Origin: Dermatobacter hominis
GTDB lineage: Bacteria; Actinomycetota; Acidimicrobiia; Acidimicrobiales; Microtrichaceae
Direction: 5' to 3'
NCBI RefSeq assembly: GCF_020715685.1
Contig: NZ_CP085840.1
Span: 434,001 to 498,000, forward strand
Length of the DNA: 64,000 bases
In this document: one piece after another, positions 41,924 through 50,814 of the stretch
Layout: each line of letters opens with the position of its first letter
Position numbering within the stretch: the first letter of the stretch is position 1
The notes under the pieces: model-generated
What the model was told of the DNA's origin: nothing
What the model saw: only the letters and a program-made list of their open reading frames with translations
Databases searched by the model: none
Position numbers and translations under genes: made by a program

Positions 41924-43546
41924 TCAGGCCGACTCGGTCCGCCGCGCCTCGGCGCGGCGCTCCGCACCGAGGCGCTCCAGCTCCGCCTCGCCGGAGTGGT
42001 CCACGAAGCGCATCATCTCGGCGATGGCCCGGTGCCCCGCCCGCTCCGCGATCAGGTGGTGCATCCGCTGGCCGATCGCCCGGTAGCTCGGGTGGCCCTG
42101 GATCGAGGTCCGCAGCTCGATGAGGTGCATGGCCTCCCGGGCGTTGAACTGCATGGCGTAGCGGAGGCGGTAGGCCAGCGAGACCGCGTACGAGGCCCGC
42201 TCCGGGAACCGCTCCGCCAGCAACGACCACAGCGCGGCCGACCGCTCCATGGCGTCGTCGAAGCGGCCGGTCATCCCGGCCTCGTCGATCGCGGCCGGAC
42301 GGGTGTAGCCGTGGGCGGGCGTCAGCTCCTGCCACTCGATCGTCATCAGCCGGTGGCGCTGCAGGTCGCGGAAGGCGCCGTAGTCCGAGACGACGTCGAA
42401 CCGGTAGTCCGTGCGCTCGAGCGCCCGACCGGGCTTGTGGCGGCGGTTGGTGCGGTCGCCGACGTAGGCCCGCATGACCGCCAGGCGGTCCTCGACCGAC
42501 ATGGTCCGGACCCGTTCGATCAGCGTCGACTCCGCGAGCCCGGTGTAGGGGTAGAGCATCGCGGCGACGACCTTGAGCTCGCCCTCGGGGTCGAAGTCGA
42601 CCAGCTCGACGCCCGGATCGGTCGGGCCGTCGACGGCGTCGCCCGAGAGCATCTCGTAGGTGATCGCCTCCATGGCGTCGCGGTTGGTGCGCAGGTACTC
42701 GGAGGTGGCCACACCCCGATCGGGCAGGTCGACCCGCTTCAGGAAGCTGGGCACCACCTTGCGGAGCTCGACGAGCATGAGGTCCGCGTACTGCCGGGCC
42801 TCGGGCAGCGGGTGCGAGCGCATGCGCAGGAGCAGCGTCTCGAACGCCTGGCCCGATGCGTAGATGCCGACGTTCGACAGCGAGGCCGCCGGCAGGATGC
42901 CGCGGACCGCGTCGAAGGCCTTGGCCCGGATGGCCTGGCGGTAGACGAAGTCGGAGTCGGACTCGCTCTTCGGGTGGCGATCCCGGAAGTGCTCCTGCAT
43001 GTCGAGGGCCAGCGCCGAGTACGTGTCGAACAGCTGGTCCATGTCGCCGACGTAGCGGGCCCCGAGGTGCGAACCGAGGATCTCGGGGTCGCGGTGGTAG
43101 CGGTAGCGGCCGCCGAGGCGCTCGTCGTAGGGGATGTAGCGGGTCGACTGCTCCAGGTAGGACATCAGCCGGCCCCACTCGAGGACCTTCGTCAGGAGGT
43201 TCGAGGCCTGTTCGCAGGCGAGGTGGACGCCGCCGAGCTGGGCCACGCTGTCGTCGCCGTACTCGAAGAACACCCGGTCGTAGAGCGACTCGGCCCGGGC
43301 CAGGCCGATGGTGGCGTCGACGGTCTCGTCGCCCGTGGTGTCGAGCTCGCCCACGAACTCGTCGAGGAACAGGCGCCGCAGCGACTTGGCCGAGCGCGAG
43401 TAGCGGGCGAAGAGCGCTCCCTTGACGACCTCGGGCAGGTTCACGAGCGCGAAGACCGGCCCGTCGAGGCTGGTGAAGTAGCGACGGAGGACCGTCGACT
43501 CCTCCTCCGTGAACTGCTCGGCGACGTAGGTCGGGAGTGCCGTCAT
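41924..43546 (-). CDS. Double-length ThyX (FAD-dependent thymidylate synthase-like), two domains
   Basis: A 540-residue protein made of two ThyX-like halves; normal ThyX is 210-260 residues. The N-terminal half has WGRLMSYLEQSTRYIPY near residue 132: it keeps the SxRY end of RHRx7SxRY but has WGR for RHR. The C-terminal half has DLQRHRLMTIEWQEL near 396, keeping RHR but losing the Ser and Arg, and FNAREAMHLIELR near 469, keeping the NAR...LR element. Normal ThyX sites are built between subunits, so one complete site could form between these halves. Activity is not proven. Confidence 0.85.
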   Translation of the reverse strand: MTALPTYVAEQFTEEESTVLRRYFTSLDGPVFALVNLPEVVKGALFARYSRSAKSLRRLFLDEFVGELDTTGDETVDATIGLARAESLYDRVFFEYGDDSVAQLGGVHLACEQASNLLTKVLEWGRLMSYLEQSTRYIPYDERLGGRYRYHRDPEILGSHLGARYVGDMDQLFDTYSALALDMQEHFRDRHPKSESDSDFVYRQAIRAKAFDAVRGILPAASLSNVGIYASGQAFETLLLRMRSHPLPEARQYADLMLVELRKVVPSFLKRVDLPDRGVATSEYLRTNRDAMEAITYEMLSGDAVDGPTDPGVELVDFDPEGELKVVAAMLYPYTGLAESTLIERVRTMSVEDRLAVMRAYVGDRTNRRHKPGRALERTDYRFDVVSDYGAFRDLQRHRLMTIEWQELTPAHGYTRPAAIDEAGMTGRFDDAMERSAALWSLLAERFPERASYAVSLAYRLRYAMQFNAREAMHLIELRTSIQGHPSYRAIGQRMHHLIAERAGHRAIAEMMRFVDHSGEAELERLGAERRAEARRTESA

Positions 43547-43592
43547 CGGACCGTGAGGATAGAGGCGCCCGGGACCTGCCCCGGGGACCGCC

Positions 43593-44771
43593 TCAGGACC
43601 CGCTCGTCGGGGCGTCGGAGGGGCCCGCCGCCCAGCGGTCGAGCACCACCGCCGCCAGGGCCTTCGCCCCGTCGAGCACGGCGGCGTCGCCGGCCGCGCC
43701 CCGGGCGTGGACGGCGAAGTCGGGGGTGTGGATGGCCACCCCCGGCGGGGCGACCGCGATCATCGGATGGATCGACGGCACTGCGTGGCTGACGTTGCCC
43801 ATGTCGGTGCTGCCCACGACCGGCCCGACCACGTCGGGGTCCTGCGGCACCCGCCCGAGCTCGCTCGACCGCTCGCGCCAGCGCTCGAGCAGCCACGCGT
43901 CGTCGATGAGGTCGTCGTAGGGCGGGTCGAGCCACTCGTGCTCCATCTCGCAGCCAGCGGCCTCGGCGCCGGCGGCGAGGCAGGCCAGCACCCGCTCCTT
44001 CAGCGCGGCCAGGCCCTCGATGCTCGGCGAGCGGACGTACCAGGACGCCCCGGCGCGGCGGGGCACGACGTTGGCCTGCTCCCCCGCCTCGGTGAAGATG
44101 CCGTGGACCCGCTCGTCGGGGCGGATGTGCTGGCGGAGGGCGGACACGTTCACGTAGCCGAGCACTGCGGCGTCGAGGGCGTTGCGGCCGTTCCACGGCG
44201 CTGCGGCGGCGTGCGAGGCCCGGCCCGTGTAGGTCACCGAGAGGCGCTGGATGGCGATCGCCGCCATCGTCGGCAGGTCGTGGTCGGCGGGGTGGACCAT
44301 CACCGCCGCGTCGACGCCGTCGAACGCGCCGTCCCGGAGCAGGAACACCTTGCCGCCGCCGCCCTCCTCGGCCGGTGTCCCGAGGATGCGGACCCGTCCG
44401 CCGAGCTCCTCGGCGAGCTCCGCCGCGGCGAGGCCCGCGCCGAGGCCTGCGGCGGCGATCACGTTGTGCCCGCAGGCGTGGCCGACGCCGGGGAGCGCGT
44501 CGTACTCGCAGATCACGGCGACGACCGGGCCGGTCGAGCCGGCCTCGGCGACGAACGCGGTCTCGAGCCCGTGCGCGTGCCGGGTGACGGCGAGCCCCTG
44601 CGACTCCAGCTCGTCGCAGAGCAGGTCGTGCGCGAAGCGCTCCTCGAAGCAGAGCTCGGGGTGGTCGAAGATCTCGTGGCTCACCCGCAGCAGCCGATCG
44701 GCGTGGCGGTCGACGGCCTCGTGGGCGCGCCGGGCGTCGGCCGGATCTGCGGTCGTCGTCACGGGCGCCAC
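43593..44771 (-). CDS. M20-family peptidase/amidohydrolase (PM20D2-like)
   Basis: A 392-residue M20 protein. ICEYDALPGVGHACGHNVIAA near residues 88-108 holds metal-binding residues, LGTPAEEGGGGKVFLL near 130 holds the catalytic Glu pair, and VGSTDMGNVSHAVPSIHP near 330 holds further ligands. It resembles aminoacylase/aminobenzoyl-glutamate hydrolases. All expected ligands are visible. It follows the alcohol dehydrogenase gene's opposite end with no shared regulation evident. Confidence 0.9.
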   Translation of the reverse strand: MAPVTTTADPADARRAHEAVDRHADRLLRVSHEIFDHPELCFEERFAHDLLCDELESQGLAVTRHAHGLETAFVAEAGSTGPVVAVICEYDALPGVGHACGHNVIAAAGLGAGLAAAELAEELGGRVRILGTPAEEGGGGKVFLLRDGAFDGVDAAVMVHPADHDLPTMAAIAIQRLSVTYTGRASHAAAAPWNGRNALDAAVLGYVNVSALRQHIRPDERVHGIFTEAGEQANVVPRRAGASWYVRSPSIEGLAALKERVLACLAAGAEAAGCEMEHEWLDPPYDDLIDDAWLLERWRERSSELGRVPQDPDVVGPVVGSTDMGNVSHAVPSIHPMIAVAPPGVAIHTPDFAVHARGAAGDAAVLDGAKALAAVVLDRWAAGPSDAPTSGS

Positions 44772-44859
44772 CCTACCGGCCGCCCTCCGTCGTCCCCTCT
44801 CGTCCGGCCCTACCGCAGGTCCGGTGATCGCCCGGGGCCGGGGACGGCGGCTCGTCGGG

Positions 44860-45849
44860 TCAGGGCTCGGGGTGCTCGAGGACGATCTTGCCGAGCTGCT
44901 CGGCGGAGCGGAGCCGCTCGAGCGCCCGGGGGTACTCCGACAGCGGGAGGATCTCGTCGACGACGACGGGGAGCCCGTCGCTCAGCAGGTCGGTGACGTG
45001 CTGGAACTCGGTCTGGCTGCCGCAGGAGGCGCCGATGACGTCGATCTGCTTGAAGAAGAGGCGGGGCAGGTTGAGCTCGACCTTCGGCCCGGAGGTGCCG
45101 CCGCACACGCACATGCGGCCGCCGTGGCGCAGGGTGCGGAAGGCGAAGTCCCAGGTGGCGGGGCCGATGCTGTCGACCACGATGTCGGCGGTGACCGGGT
45201 AGGGCTCGTCGGACGGGAAGGCGCCCTCGGCCCCCAGCTCGAGGGCCCGGTCGCGCTTGGCCGCGTCCCGCGACGTGACGAAGACCCGGGCCCCGACGTG
45301 CTGGGCCAGCATCAGCGCCGCCGTGGCGACGCCCCCGCCGATGCCGGTGACGAGCACGGTGTCGCCCTTCTGGATCCCGGCCCGGCGGAACAGCCGCCAG
45401 GCGGTCGTGTAGCAGACCGGGTAGCTCGCGGCCTCGGCCCACGAGCGGCCGGTGGGCCGGCGGGCCAGCTGGTGCGCGGCGACCACGCAGAACTCGCCGT
45501 GACCGCCCCAGCACCCCTCGCCGAGCAGGGTCATCGCCGGGTCGAGCACGCTGTCGTCGCCGCGGACGAGGGCCTCCTCGGGGACGAGGGCGGTGTTGAT
45601 CACGACCTCGTCGCCCGGGGCCCAGTCGGTGACCGCGCTGCCGACCTCGTCGATGACCCCGGCCACGTCGTTGCCCGGCACGTGCGGGAAGGCCGGGGGC
45701 TTGGGCAGGCCGGTCGTCAGCCACAGGTCCATGTGGTTGAGCGCCGTGGCCCGGACGCGGACCTTGACCTCGCCGGGGCCCACCACCGGGTCCGGCACCT
45801 CGCCCCACCGGTAGGTGCCGGGCGACTCGTCGAGGAACCACGCTCTCAT
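44860..45849 (-). CDS. Zinc-type alcohol dehydrogenase family (MDR) oxidoreductase
   Basis: A 329-residue medium-chain dehydrogenase: ALNHMDLWLTTGLPKPPAFPHVPGNDVAG near residue 37, the cofactor motif VTGIGGGVATAALMLAQHVGA near 160, and SRDAAKRDRALELGAEG for NADP-type binding. Cys of the catalytic zinc site is replaced by Asn-His (NHMD), as in many quinone-oxidoreductase-like members, so it is perhaps a zinc-free reductase. TACCCT (45856-45861) lies 6 bases before ATG 45849. Confidence 0.88.
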   Translation of the reverse strand: MRAWFLDESPGTYRWGEVPDPVVGPGEVKVRVRATALNHMDLWLTTGLPKPPAFPHVPGNDVAGVIDEVGSAVTDWAPGDEVVINTALVPEEALVRGDDSVLDPAMTLLGEGCWGGHGEFCVVAAHQLARRPTGRSWAEAASYPVCYTTAWRLFRRAGIQKGDTVLVTGIGGGVATAALMLAQHVGARVFVTSRDAAKRDRALELGAEGAFPSDEPYPVTADIVVDSIGPATWDFAFRTLRHGGRMCVCGGTSGPKVELNLPRLFFKQIDVIGASCGSQTEFQHVTDLLSDGLPVVVDEILPLSEYPRALERLRSAEQLGKIVLEHPEP

Positions 45850-45902
45850 GCCTGGAGGGTACCCACGCGCGGGGCCGAACGTGCCTGGGTGGTTCCGCCC
45901 GG

Positions 45903-46538
45903 TCAGACCACGATCACCAGGGCGTCGGGCAGGCACCGGAACTCGAAGTGGGTCGCGGCGCCGATGAGCCGCCCGTCGACCCGGATCGGCATCTCCCGCT
46001 CGTCGAGCACCTCGTAGGACGCGGTCCGCCGCTCGACGATGCCGGGGTGCGGCAGGTGGCTGCCGGTGGCCTCGCGCCGGGCCGCGGCCCGGACCTGGCT
46101 GCGCGGGACCCGGCCGTCGGTGATGTCGAGCAGGCCGTCGTTCGGGTGCGCCCTGGGGCCCAGGTCCGCAGCGCCGAGGTGCGTCCCGTTCATGGCGACG
46201 ACGGTGCGACGGGCCCACCGCCGGCGGCCCTCCCCCGCCACCGCGTGGGCCAGGAAGAGGTGGCGCGCCACGAGCCCGTCGCCGCGGTCGACGACCACCT
46301 CGCCCAGGTCGATCGGGAGGCGCACCCCACGGCCGGCCCGGAGGTCGGCCTCGTCGTGGGGCGGCGAGCCGAGCGCGGCGTGCAGGTCCCCGCCGAGCAG
46401 GCCGACCTCGGCGAGCGTCGTGCCCTCGGCGATCGCAGCGGCGGCCAGGTCGGCGACCTCGCCGTCGGTCCGCGCGACGGGGGCGCCCTCGGCGAGCGCC
46501 CCCGGGGCACCCCACTCCTGGCCCCGGCGGATGGTCAC
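45903..46538 (-). CDS. Protein resembling the C-terminal half of lipid/diacylglycerol kinases
   Basis: A 211-residue protein that resembles only the C-terminal beta-sandwich of DgkB/YegS-type lipid kinases: VVAMNGTHLGAADLGPRAHPNDGLLDITDG near residues 117-145 and REMPIRVDGRLIGAATHFEF near 180. The N-terminal catalytic domain with GGDGT is absent, so kinase activity is unlikely. GTG 46538 overlaps the helicase stop (GTGA), giving translational coupling with helY. Confidence 0.65.
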   Translation of the reverse strand: MTIRRGQEWGAPGALAEGAPVARTDGEVADLAAAAIAEGTTLAEVGLLGGDLHAALGSPPHDEADLRAGRGVRLPIDLGEVVVDRGDGLVARHLFLAHAVAGEGRRRWARRTVVAMNGTHLGAADLGPRAHPNDGLLDITDGRVPRSQVRAAARREATGSHLPHPGIVERRTASYEVLDEREMPIRVDGRLIGAATHFEFRCLPDALVIVV

Positions 46539-49201
46539 GACACCTCGCTTCCGGCCTCCACCACGCCGCGGAACAGGTCGTCGGCGGCCCGCCGGCACAC
46601 GGCGGCGGTGCGGGGGTCGGGTGCGACGTCGCCGAGCTGGCGGAGCAGGTCGATCAGCTGCTTCGTGTTGCGGACGAAGTCGCCGCCGGTCATGTCGTCG
46701 TCCAGCACCGCCTGCAGCGACCGGCCGTCGGCCCACGCGAAGGCGGCGGCGGCGAAGCCCGGCTCGGGTCGTCGTGTCTCCGGCACCTTCGCGGCCCGCT
46801 CCCAGCCGTTGAGCCGGCTGCAGAGGTCGTCGAGGCGCTCGGCGCGGCGCCGCACGTCCTGCGACGGGTACTGCGGGGGCGGCGGCGCCTCGGGGCTGCG
46901 GTGCTCGTAGGTGACGCAGCTCGCCAGCGCTGCCACCCCTGGCGCGTCCAGGTCGTCGAACAGCCCGTCGTCGAGCGCGAGCGACAGGAGCAGGTCGCAC
47001 TCGTGGTAGATCCGCCGCAGCCGCTCGCCCGACGGCGTCAGCGACCAGCCCCGGGTGTGCCCGCCGCGGGCCAGCACCTCGAGCACCGCGTCGAAGCGCT
47101 TCACCAGGCCCGAACCGCGCCGGTCGAGGCGGCGCCGGGCGACCGAGAGGTCGTGCGCCAGGCGGGCGCGCTCCCGGTGGCGGGCCACGACCTGGTCCCG
47201 GTCGTCACGGCGTTCGAGCGGGTGCGCCTCGACGGCGGCCCGCGCCGCCAGGTGGGCCTCGAGCGCGTCGTCGTCGACGCCCTCCCACTCGTCGTCGCCG
47301 CGGCGACCGCCCTTCCGGTTCCCCGCCCGTCGGAGGTTGGTGCGGCGCAGCACGGCGGCCGCGTCGCGCCGGTAGTCGGCCCGCCGGGGCTCGAACGGGA
47401 CGGGCAGGTCGACGGTGGCGATCGGCGAGACCGGCGCGTCGAGGTCGGCGGCGCGGAGCTCGACGTCGGTCCCCTGGGCCGTCACCGTGCGGACCCGGAC
47501 GGCGCCCCCCTTCCGGAACGCGACCGAGAGGACGAGCAGCAGGCGCCGCCCGTCGCGGGTCGGGCGCTCGATCACGTCGCCCGGGCGGAGCGACGCCAGC
47601 GAGGTCTCGATGAGGGCGCGCCGATCGCCCCGGCGTGGCCGCGTGGCCGCCACCTCGTCGAGCGCGGCCACGTAGGACGCGACCGCGTCGTCCTCGGCGC
47701 CCTCGGGAGGACCGCCGAGCAGGTCGAGCTCCCCGGTCAGGCGGTCGACACGGGTCTGGAGCTGCACGGCGGCCCGGTCGGCCTGGAACTGCGCGAACGA
47801 CCGGGCGAGCACCGAGTGGGCGACCTCTCGGTCGTAGCGGTGCACCAGGTTGGCGGCCATGTTGTACGTCGGCCGGAACGCCGACGCGAGGGGGAACTCG
47901 CGGCTCGCCGCCAGCCGCGCCACCTGGGCGAAGGTCACGAACGGCGACCACAGCACCACCGAGGTGCCCTGGTCGTCGATGCCCCTCCGACCCGCCCGGC
48001 CCGTCAGCTGCGTGAACTGCGCCGGCGTCAGGAACTCGTGCGACTCGCCGTTGTACTTGGTCAGCTTCTCGATGACGACCGACCGCGCCGGCATGTTGAT
48101 GCCGAGCGCCAGGGTCTCGGTGGCGAAGACGACCTTGATCAGGCCCTCGGCGAAGCAGTCCTCGACCGCCTCCCGGAACGCCGGGATCATGCCGGCGTGG
48201 TGCGCCGCCACCCCCGCCTCGAGCGTGGCCAGCCACTGGTCGTAGCCGAGGACGTCGAGGTCGGCGTCGCTCAGGCTCGCGACCCGACCCTCGGCGAGCG
48301 CCCGGATCCGCGAGCGCTCGGCGGCGTCGGTCAGGCGGAGCCCGGCCTCGAGGCAGTGGTTCGCCGCGTCGGTGCAGGCGGCACGGCTGAAGATGAAGTA
48401 GATCGCGGGGAGCAGGTCCTCGTCGTCGAGCCGCTCCACGACCTCGAGGCGCCGCGGCGTCCTGAAGCGGCTGCGGTACCGGCTGGGGCCCTGACGGCCC
48501 GGGCGCTGCCGCGGCCCACCCGGTCGGCCGCGATCGGCGTCGAAGCGGTCGCCCTCGGGGTTGGGCCGGCCGTCGACCAGCACCGGCACCAGGTGGTCGC
48601 GCTCCGACGAGCGGTCGCCGACCATGTAGAGGCTGTCGAGTCGGATCGGCCGCACGTGCTCGACGACCGTGTCGGTCGGGCCGCGCAGCTCCGCGACCCA
48701 CTCGCCGAGCTCGGCGGCGTTCGACACGGTGGCCGACAGGCACACGAAGCGGACCGACGCCGGCGTGTGGATGAGGACCTCCTCCCAGACCGGTCCCCGG
48801 TACGCGTCCTGCAGGAAGTGGACCTCGTCGAGCACGACCCACTGCAGGCCCCTGAGCGACGAGGAGCCGGCGTACACCATGTTGCGGAGCACCTCGGTCG
48901 TCATCACGACCACCGGCGCACCCGGGTTCACGGCGTGGTCGCCGGTCAGGAGGCCGACGCGCTCCGGCCCGAGCTCGGCGACCAGATCGGCGTACTTCTG
49001 GTTCGACAGGGCCTTGATCGGCGCGGTGTAGAAGGCCTTGCCGCCGTCGCGCAGCGCGAGGGCGACGGCGTGCTCGCCGACGACGGTCTTGCCCGATCCG
49101 GTCGGGGCCGACACCAGCACGTTCCGACCGGCGTCGAGGCCGGCGATCGCCTCCTGCTGGAAGCGGTCGAGCGGGAAGTCGTGGGCGAAGGCCCCGGTCA
49201 G
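46535..49201 (-). CDS. helY: Ski2-like DEAD/DEAH-box RNA helicase, HelY
   Basis: An 888-residue superfamily 2 helicase: Q-motif region FPLDRFQQEAIAGL, Walker A SAPTGSGKT near residue 32, DEVH box VVLDEVHFL near 128, LSATVSN near 160, and motif VI QLTGRAGRRGIDDQG near 400. The C-terminal part resembles the Mtr4/Ski2 arch and winged-helix region. It lies beside tatC/tatA as in mycobacteria (Rv2092c). The only start compatible with the Q motif is CTG 49201, which overlaps the TatC stop as CTGA and has GAGGGAG upstream; no ATG, GTG or TTG is in frame nearby. Confidence 0.88.
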   Translation of the reverse strand: MTGAFAHDFPLDRFQQEAIAGLDAGRNVLVSAPTGSGKTVVGEHAVALALRDGGKAFYTAPIKALSNQKYADLVAELGPERVGLLTGDHAVNPGAPVVVMTTEVLRNMVYAGSSSLRGLQWVVLDEVHFLQDAYRGPVWEEVLIHTPASVRFVCLSATVSNAAELGEWVAELRGPTDTVVEHVRPIRLDSLYMVGDRSSERDHLVPVLVDGRPNPEGDRFDADRGRPGGPRQRPGRQGPSRYRSRFRTPRRLEVVERLDDEDLLPAIYFIFSRAACTDAANHCLEAGLRLTDAAERSRIRALAEGRVASLSDADLDVLGYDQWLATLEAGVAAHHAGMIPAFREAVEDCFAEGLIKVVFATETLALGINMPARSVVIEKLTKYNGESHEFLTPAQFTQLTGRAGRRGIDDQGTSVVLWSPFVTFAQVARLAASREFPLASAFRPTYNMAANLVHRYDREVAHSVLARSFAQFQADRAAVQLQTRVDRLTGELDLLGGPPEGAEDDAVASYVAALDEVAATRPRRGDRRALIETSLASLRPGDVIERPTRDGRRLLLVLSVAFRKGGAVRVRTVTAQGTDVELRAADLDAPVSPIATVDLPVPFEPRRADYRRDAAAVLRRTNLRRAGNRKGGRRGDDEWEGVDDDALEAHLAARAAVEAHPLERRDDRDQVVARHRERARLAHDLSVARRRLDRRGSGLVKRFDAVLEVLARGGHTRGWSLTPSGERLRRIYHECDLLLSLALDDGLFDDLDAPGVAALASCVTYEHRSPEAPPPPQYPSQDVRRRAERLDDLCSRLNGWERAAKVPETRRPEPGFAAAAFAWADGRSLQAVLDDDMTGGDFVRNTKQLIDLLRQLGDVAPDPRTAAVCRRAADDLFRGVVEAGSEVS

Positions 49202-50088
49202 GACCCGTCTCCCTCGTCGGGCGGCGCGTCGTCGGCCGCAGCGGCGGCCTCGGCCTGCTGCTCGTCGACCCGGGCGGCCTTCGCCGCGCGCCGCGCCCGC
49301 TGCTCCTCCGCCTCGCGCCGGGCCTTCTTGCGCTTGCGGCGGTTCCAGAGCTTCCCGATCCAGATGCTGATCGCGTAGAAGAGCCACATCGGGATCGCCA
49401 GGGCGAACATCGAGATCGGGTCGCCGCTCGGCGTGATGCCCGCGGCGATCAGCGTGATGAGGACGATCGCCTGCCGCCACCACGAGGCCAGCCGCTCCGG
49501 GGTCACCACCCCGATCATCTGCAGCGCGACCACGACGACGGGGAACTGGAAGCCGACGCCGAAGGCCAACATCATGAACAGCGCCAGCTTGACGAAGTTC
49601 TCGATGCCGGAGCGGATCTCGACGTCCTGGCCGCCGATGCTGACGAGGAAGCTGACGGCCTGCGTGAGGGTGAAGTAGGCGGTGACCGCACCGGCGATGA
49701 ACAGCAGCATCGCCGTGACCGTGAAGGCCAGCGCGTAGCGGCGCTCCTTCTTGTAGAGGCCGGGGGCGATGAACCGCCACAGCTGCCAGAGGATCACGGG
49801 CATCGCGAGGAACAGCGCGCCGTAGCCCGCGATGCGGAGGCGCAGGGTGAACGGCGCAAGGAGGTTCGTCTCGAGGAACTTGCAGCTCGCGTCGGGATCG
49901 ATGTTCGTCAGCGCGTCGCAGTACGGGGCGTTCAGGATGTCGACCAGCCACGGGTACAGGAACCACGCGGGGATGAGCATGAACGCGATGGTGCCGACGC
50001 AGATCAGCAGGCGGGTGCGCAGCTCCCGCAGGTGATCGGCGAGCGCCATCGAGGCGCCCTCGCGCTCCGCTCCCTTCAGGACGGCCAC
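49198..50088 (-). CDS. tatC: Sec-independent protein translocase TatC
   Basis: A 296-residue TatC with six membrane helices, the conserved LADHLRELRTRLL N-terminus and the FMMLAFGVGFQFPVVVVAL segment near residue 175. It forms the twin-arginine signal receptor with TatA/TatB and exports folded proteins. The C-terminus carries a 50-residue charged Ala/Glu/Arg extension beyond the usual end. GTG 50088 lies 2 bases after the tatA stop; ATG 50049, directly at the conserved MALADHLREL, is an equally good start. helY overlaps the stop. Confidence 0.95.
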   Translation of the reverse strand: MAVLKGAEREGASMALADHLRELRTRLLICVGTIAFMLIPAWFLYPWLVDILNAPYCDALTNIDPDASCKFLETNLLAPFTLRLRIAGYGALFLAMPVILWQLWRFIAPGLYKKERRYALAFTVTAMLLFIAGAVTAYFTLTQAVSFLVSIGGQDVEIRSGIENFVKLALFMMLAFGVGFQFPVVVVALQMIGVVTPERLASWWRQAIVLITLIAAGITPSGDPISMFALAIPMWLFYAISIWIGKLWNRRKRKKARREAEEQRARRAAKAARVDEQQAEAAAAADDAPPDEGDGS

Positions 50089-50090
50089 GG

Positions 50091-50624
50091 TCAGGCGGTC
50101 TCCCGCTCCTCCGGTGCGACGGGGACCTCGGCAGCGGGAGCGGTCACGTCATCGCCGCCGGCCGGGGCCGGCGCGTCGGCCGGGGTCGCGTCGGTCGGCG
50201 CGGCAGCCGGGGACGCGTCGGCCGACGCGGCAGCCGGGGACGCGTCGGGCGTCGCCGCAGCCGGGGACGCCGCTGCCGGCGCGGCGTCGCCGTCGGAACC
50301 CGTGGCGGCCGACCCGTTCGCCGCCGCGGCGTCGATCGAGGCCTGCTCGGCCTTGGCGCGCTCGTCGGCCTCGGCCTCGAGGGCGTACTCGGCGAGCTTC
50401 TGGCGCGGCCGGGCGGCGAAGTCCCCGAGCTCCTTCAGCGGCTGCATGGCCGGGTCGTCCATGACGCCCTGGACCTGGCCCTGCAGGCCCGAGGTCATGT
50501 TCTTGAACTTGGCGATCAGCCGGCCGGCGCCCTTGGCCATCTCGGGGATGCGCTCCGGGCCGAGCACGACGAGGGCGAGGATGATGATGACGAGCAGCTC
50601 ACCGCCGCCGAAGTTCTGGATCAT
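50091..50624 (-). CDS. tatA: Twin-arginine translocase TatA/TatB-type subunit
   Basis: A 177-residue TatA/B-family protein: one N-terminal membrane helix (GGGELLVIIILALVVLGPERIP) with the GPE hinge, an amphipathic helix (MAKGAGRLIAKFKNMTSG), and a long Ala/Pro/Asp-rich tail. The GPERIP motif is TatB-like, but a single such gene beside tatC could serve as TatA. ATG 50624 is chosen because it forms an ATGA overlap with a leaderless mini-ORF; GTG 50654 in frame lies directly after the -10 box and would be upstream of the transcription start. Confidence 0.9.
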   Translation of the reverse strand: MIQNFGGGELLVIIILALVVLGPERIPEMAKGAGRLIAKFKNMTSGLQGQVQGVMDDPAMQPLKELGDFAARPRQKLAEYALEAEADERAKAEQASIDAAAANGSAATGSDGDAAPAAASPAAATPDASPAAASADASPAAAPTDATPADAPAPAGGDDVTAPAAEVPVAPEERETA

Positions 50625-50647
50625 CGGCGTGCGCCGGCCAGGGACAT
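50621..50647 (-). CDS. Leaderless 8-codon ORF coupled to tatA
   Basis: TACGAT (50655-50660, minus strand) ends 7 bases before ATG 50647, the usual leaderless spacing here. This ATG opens MSLAGARR, whose TGA overlaps tatA ATG 50624 as ATGA. The likely purpose is to load ribosomes at the 5' end and deliver them to tatA. It is supported by architecture only. Confidence 0.45.
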   Translation of the reverse strand: MSLAGARR

Positions 50648-50814
50648 GGCCCACATCGTACCGGCCGTTCCCGTCGGGCCCGGTACGGCCCGTCGTCGGG
50701 CGCCCCCGGTCCGGGACGTGGCCGGGCGGGCGGTGACGGGCGGCACCGTCCGGGTCGCAGGGGCCCGCAGGACGGCGGACTCGGGATCGTGTGGCGCCGG
50801 GACGGCGCCGGGGG

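Noticed and set aside
50625-50654. Upstream GTG start for tatA at 50654
   Set aside because: It directly follows the TACGAT -10 box and would lie upstream of the transcription start; ATG 50624 begins the conserved TatA helix.
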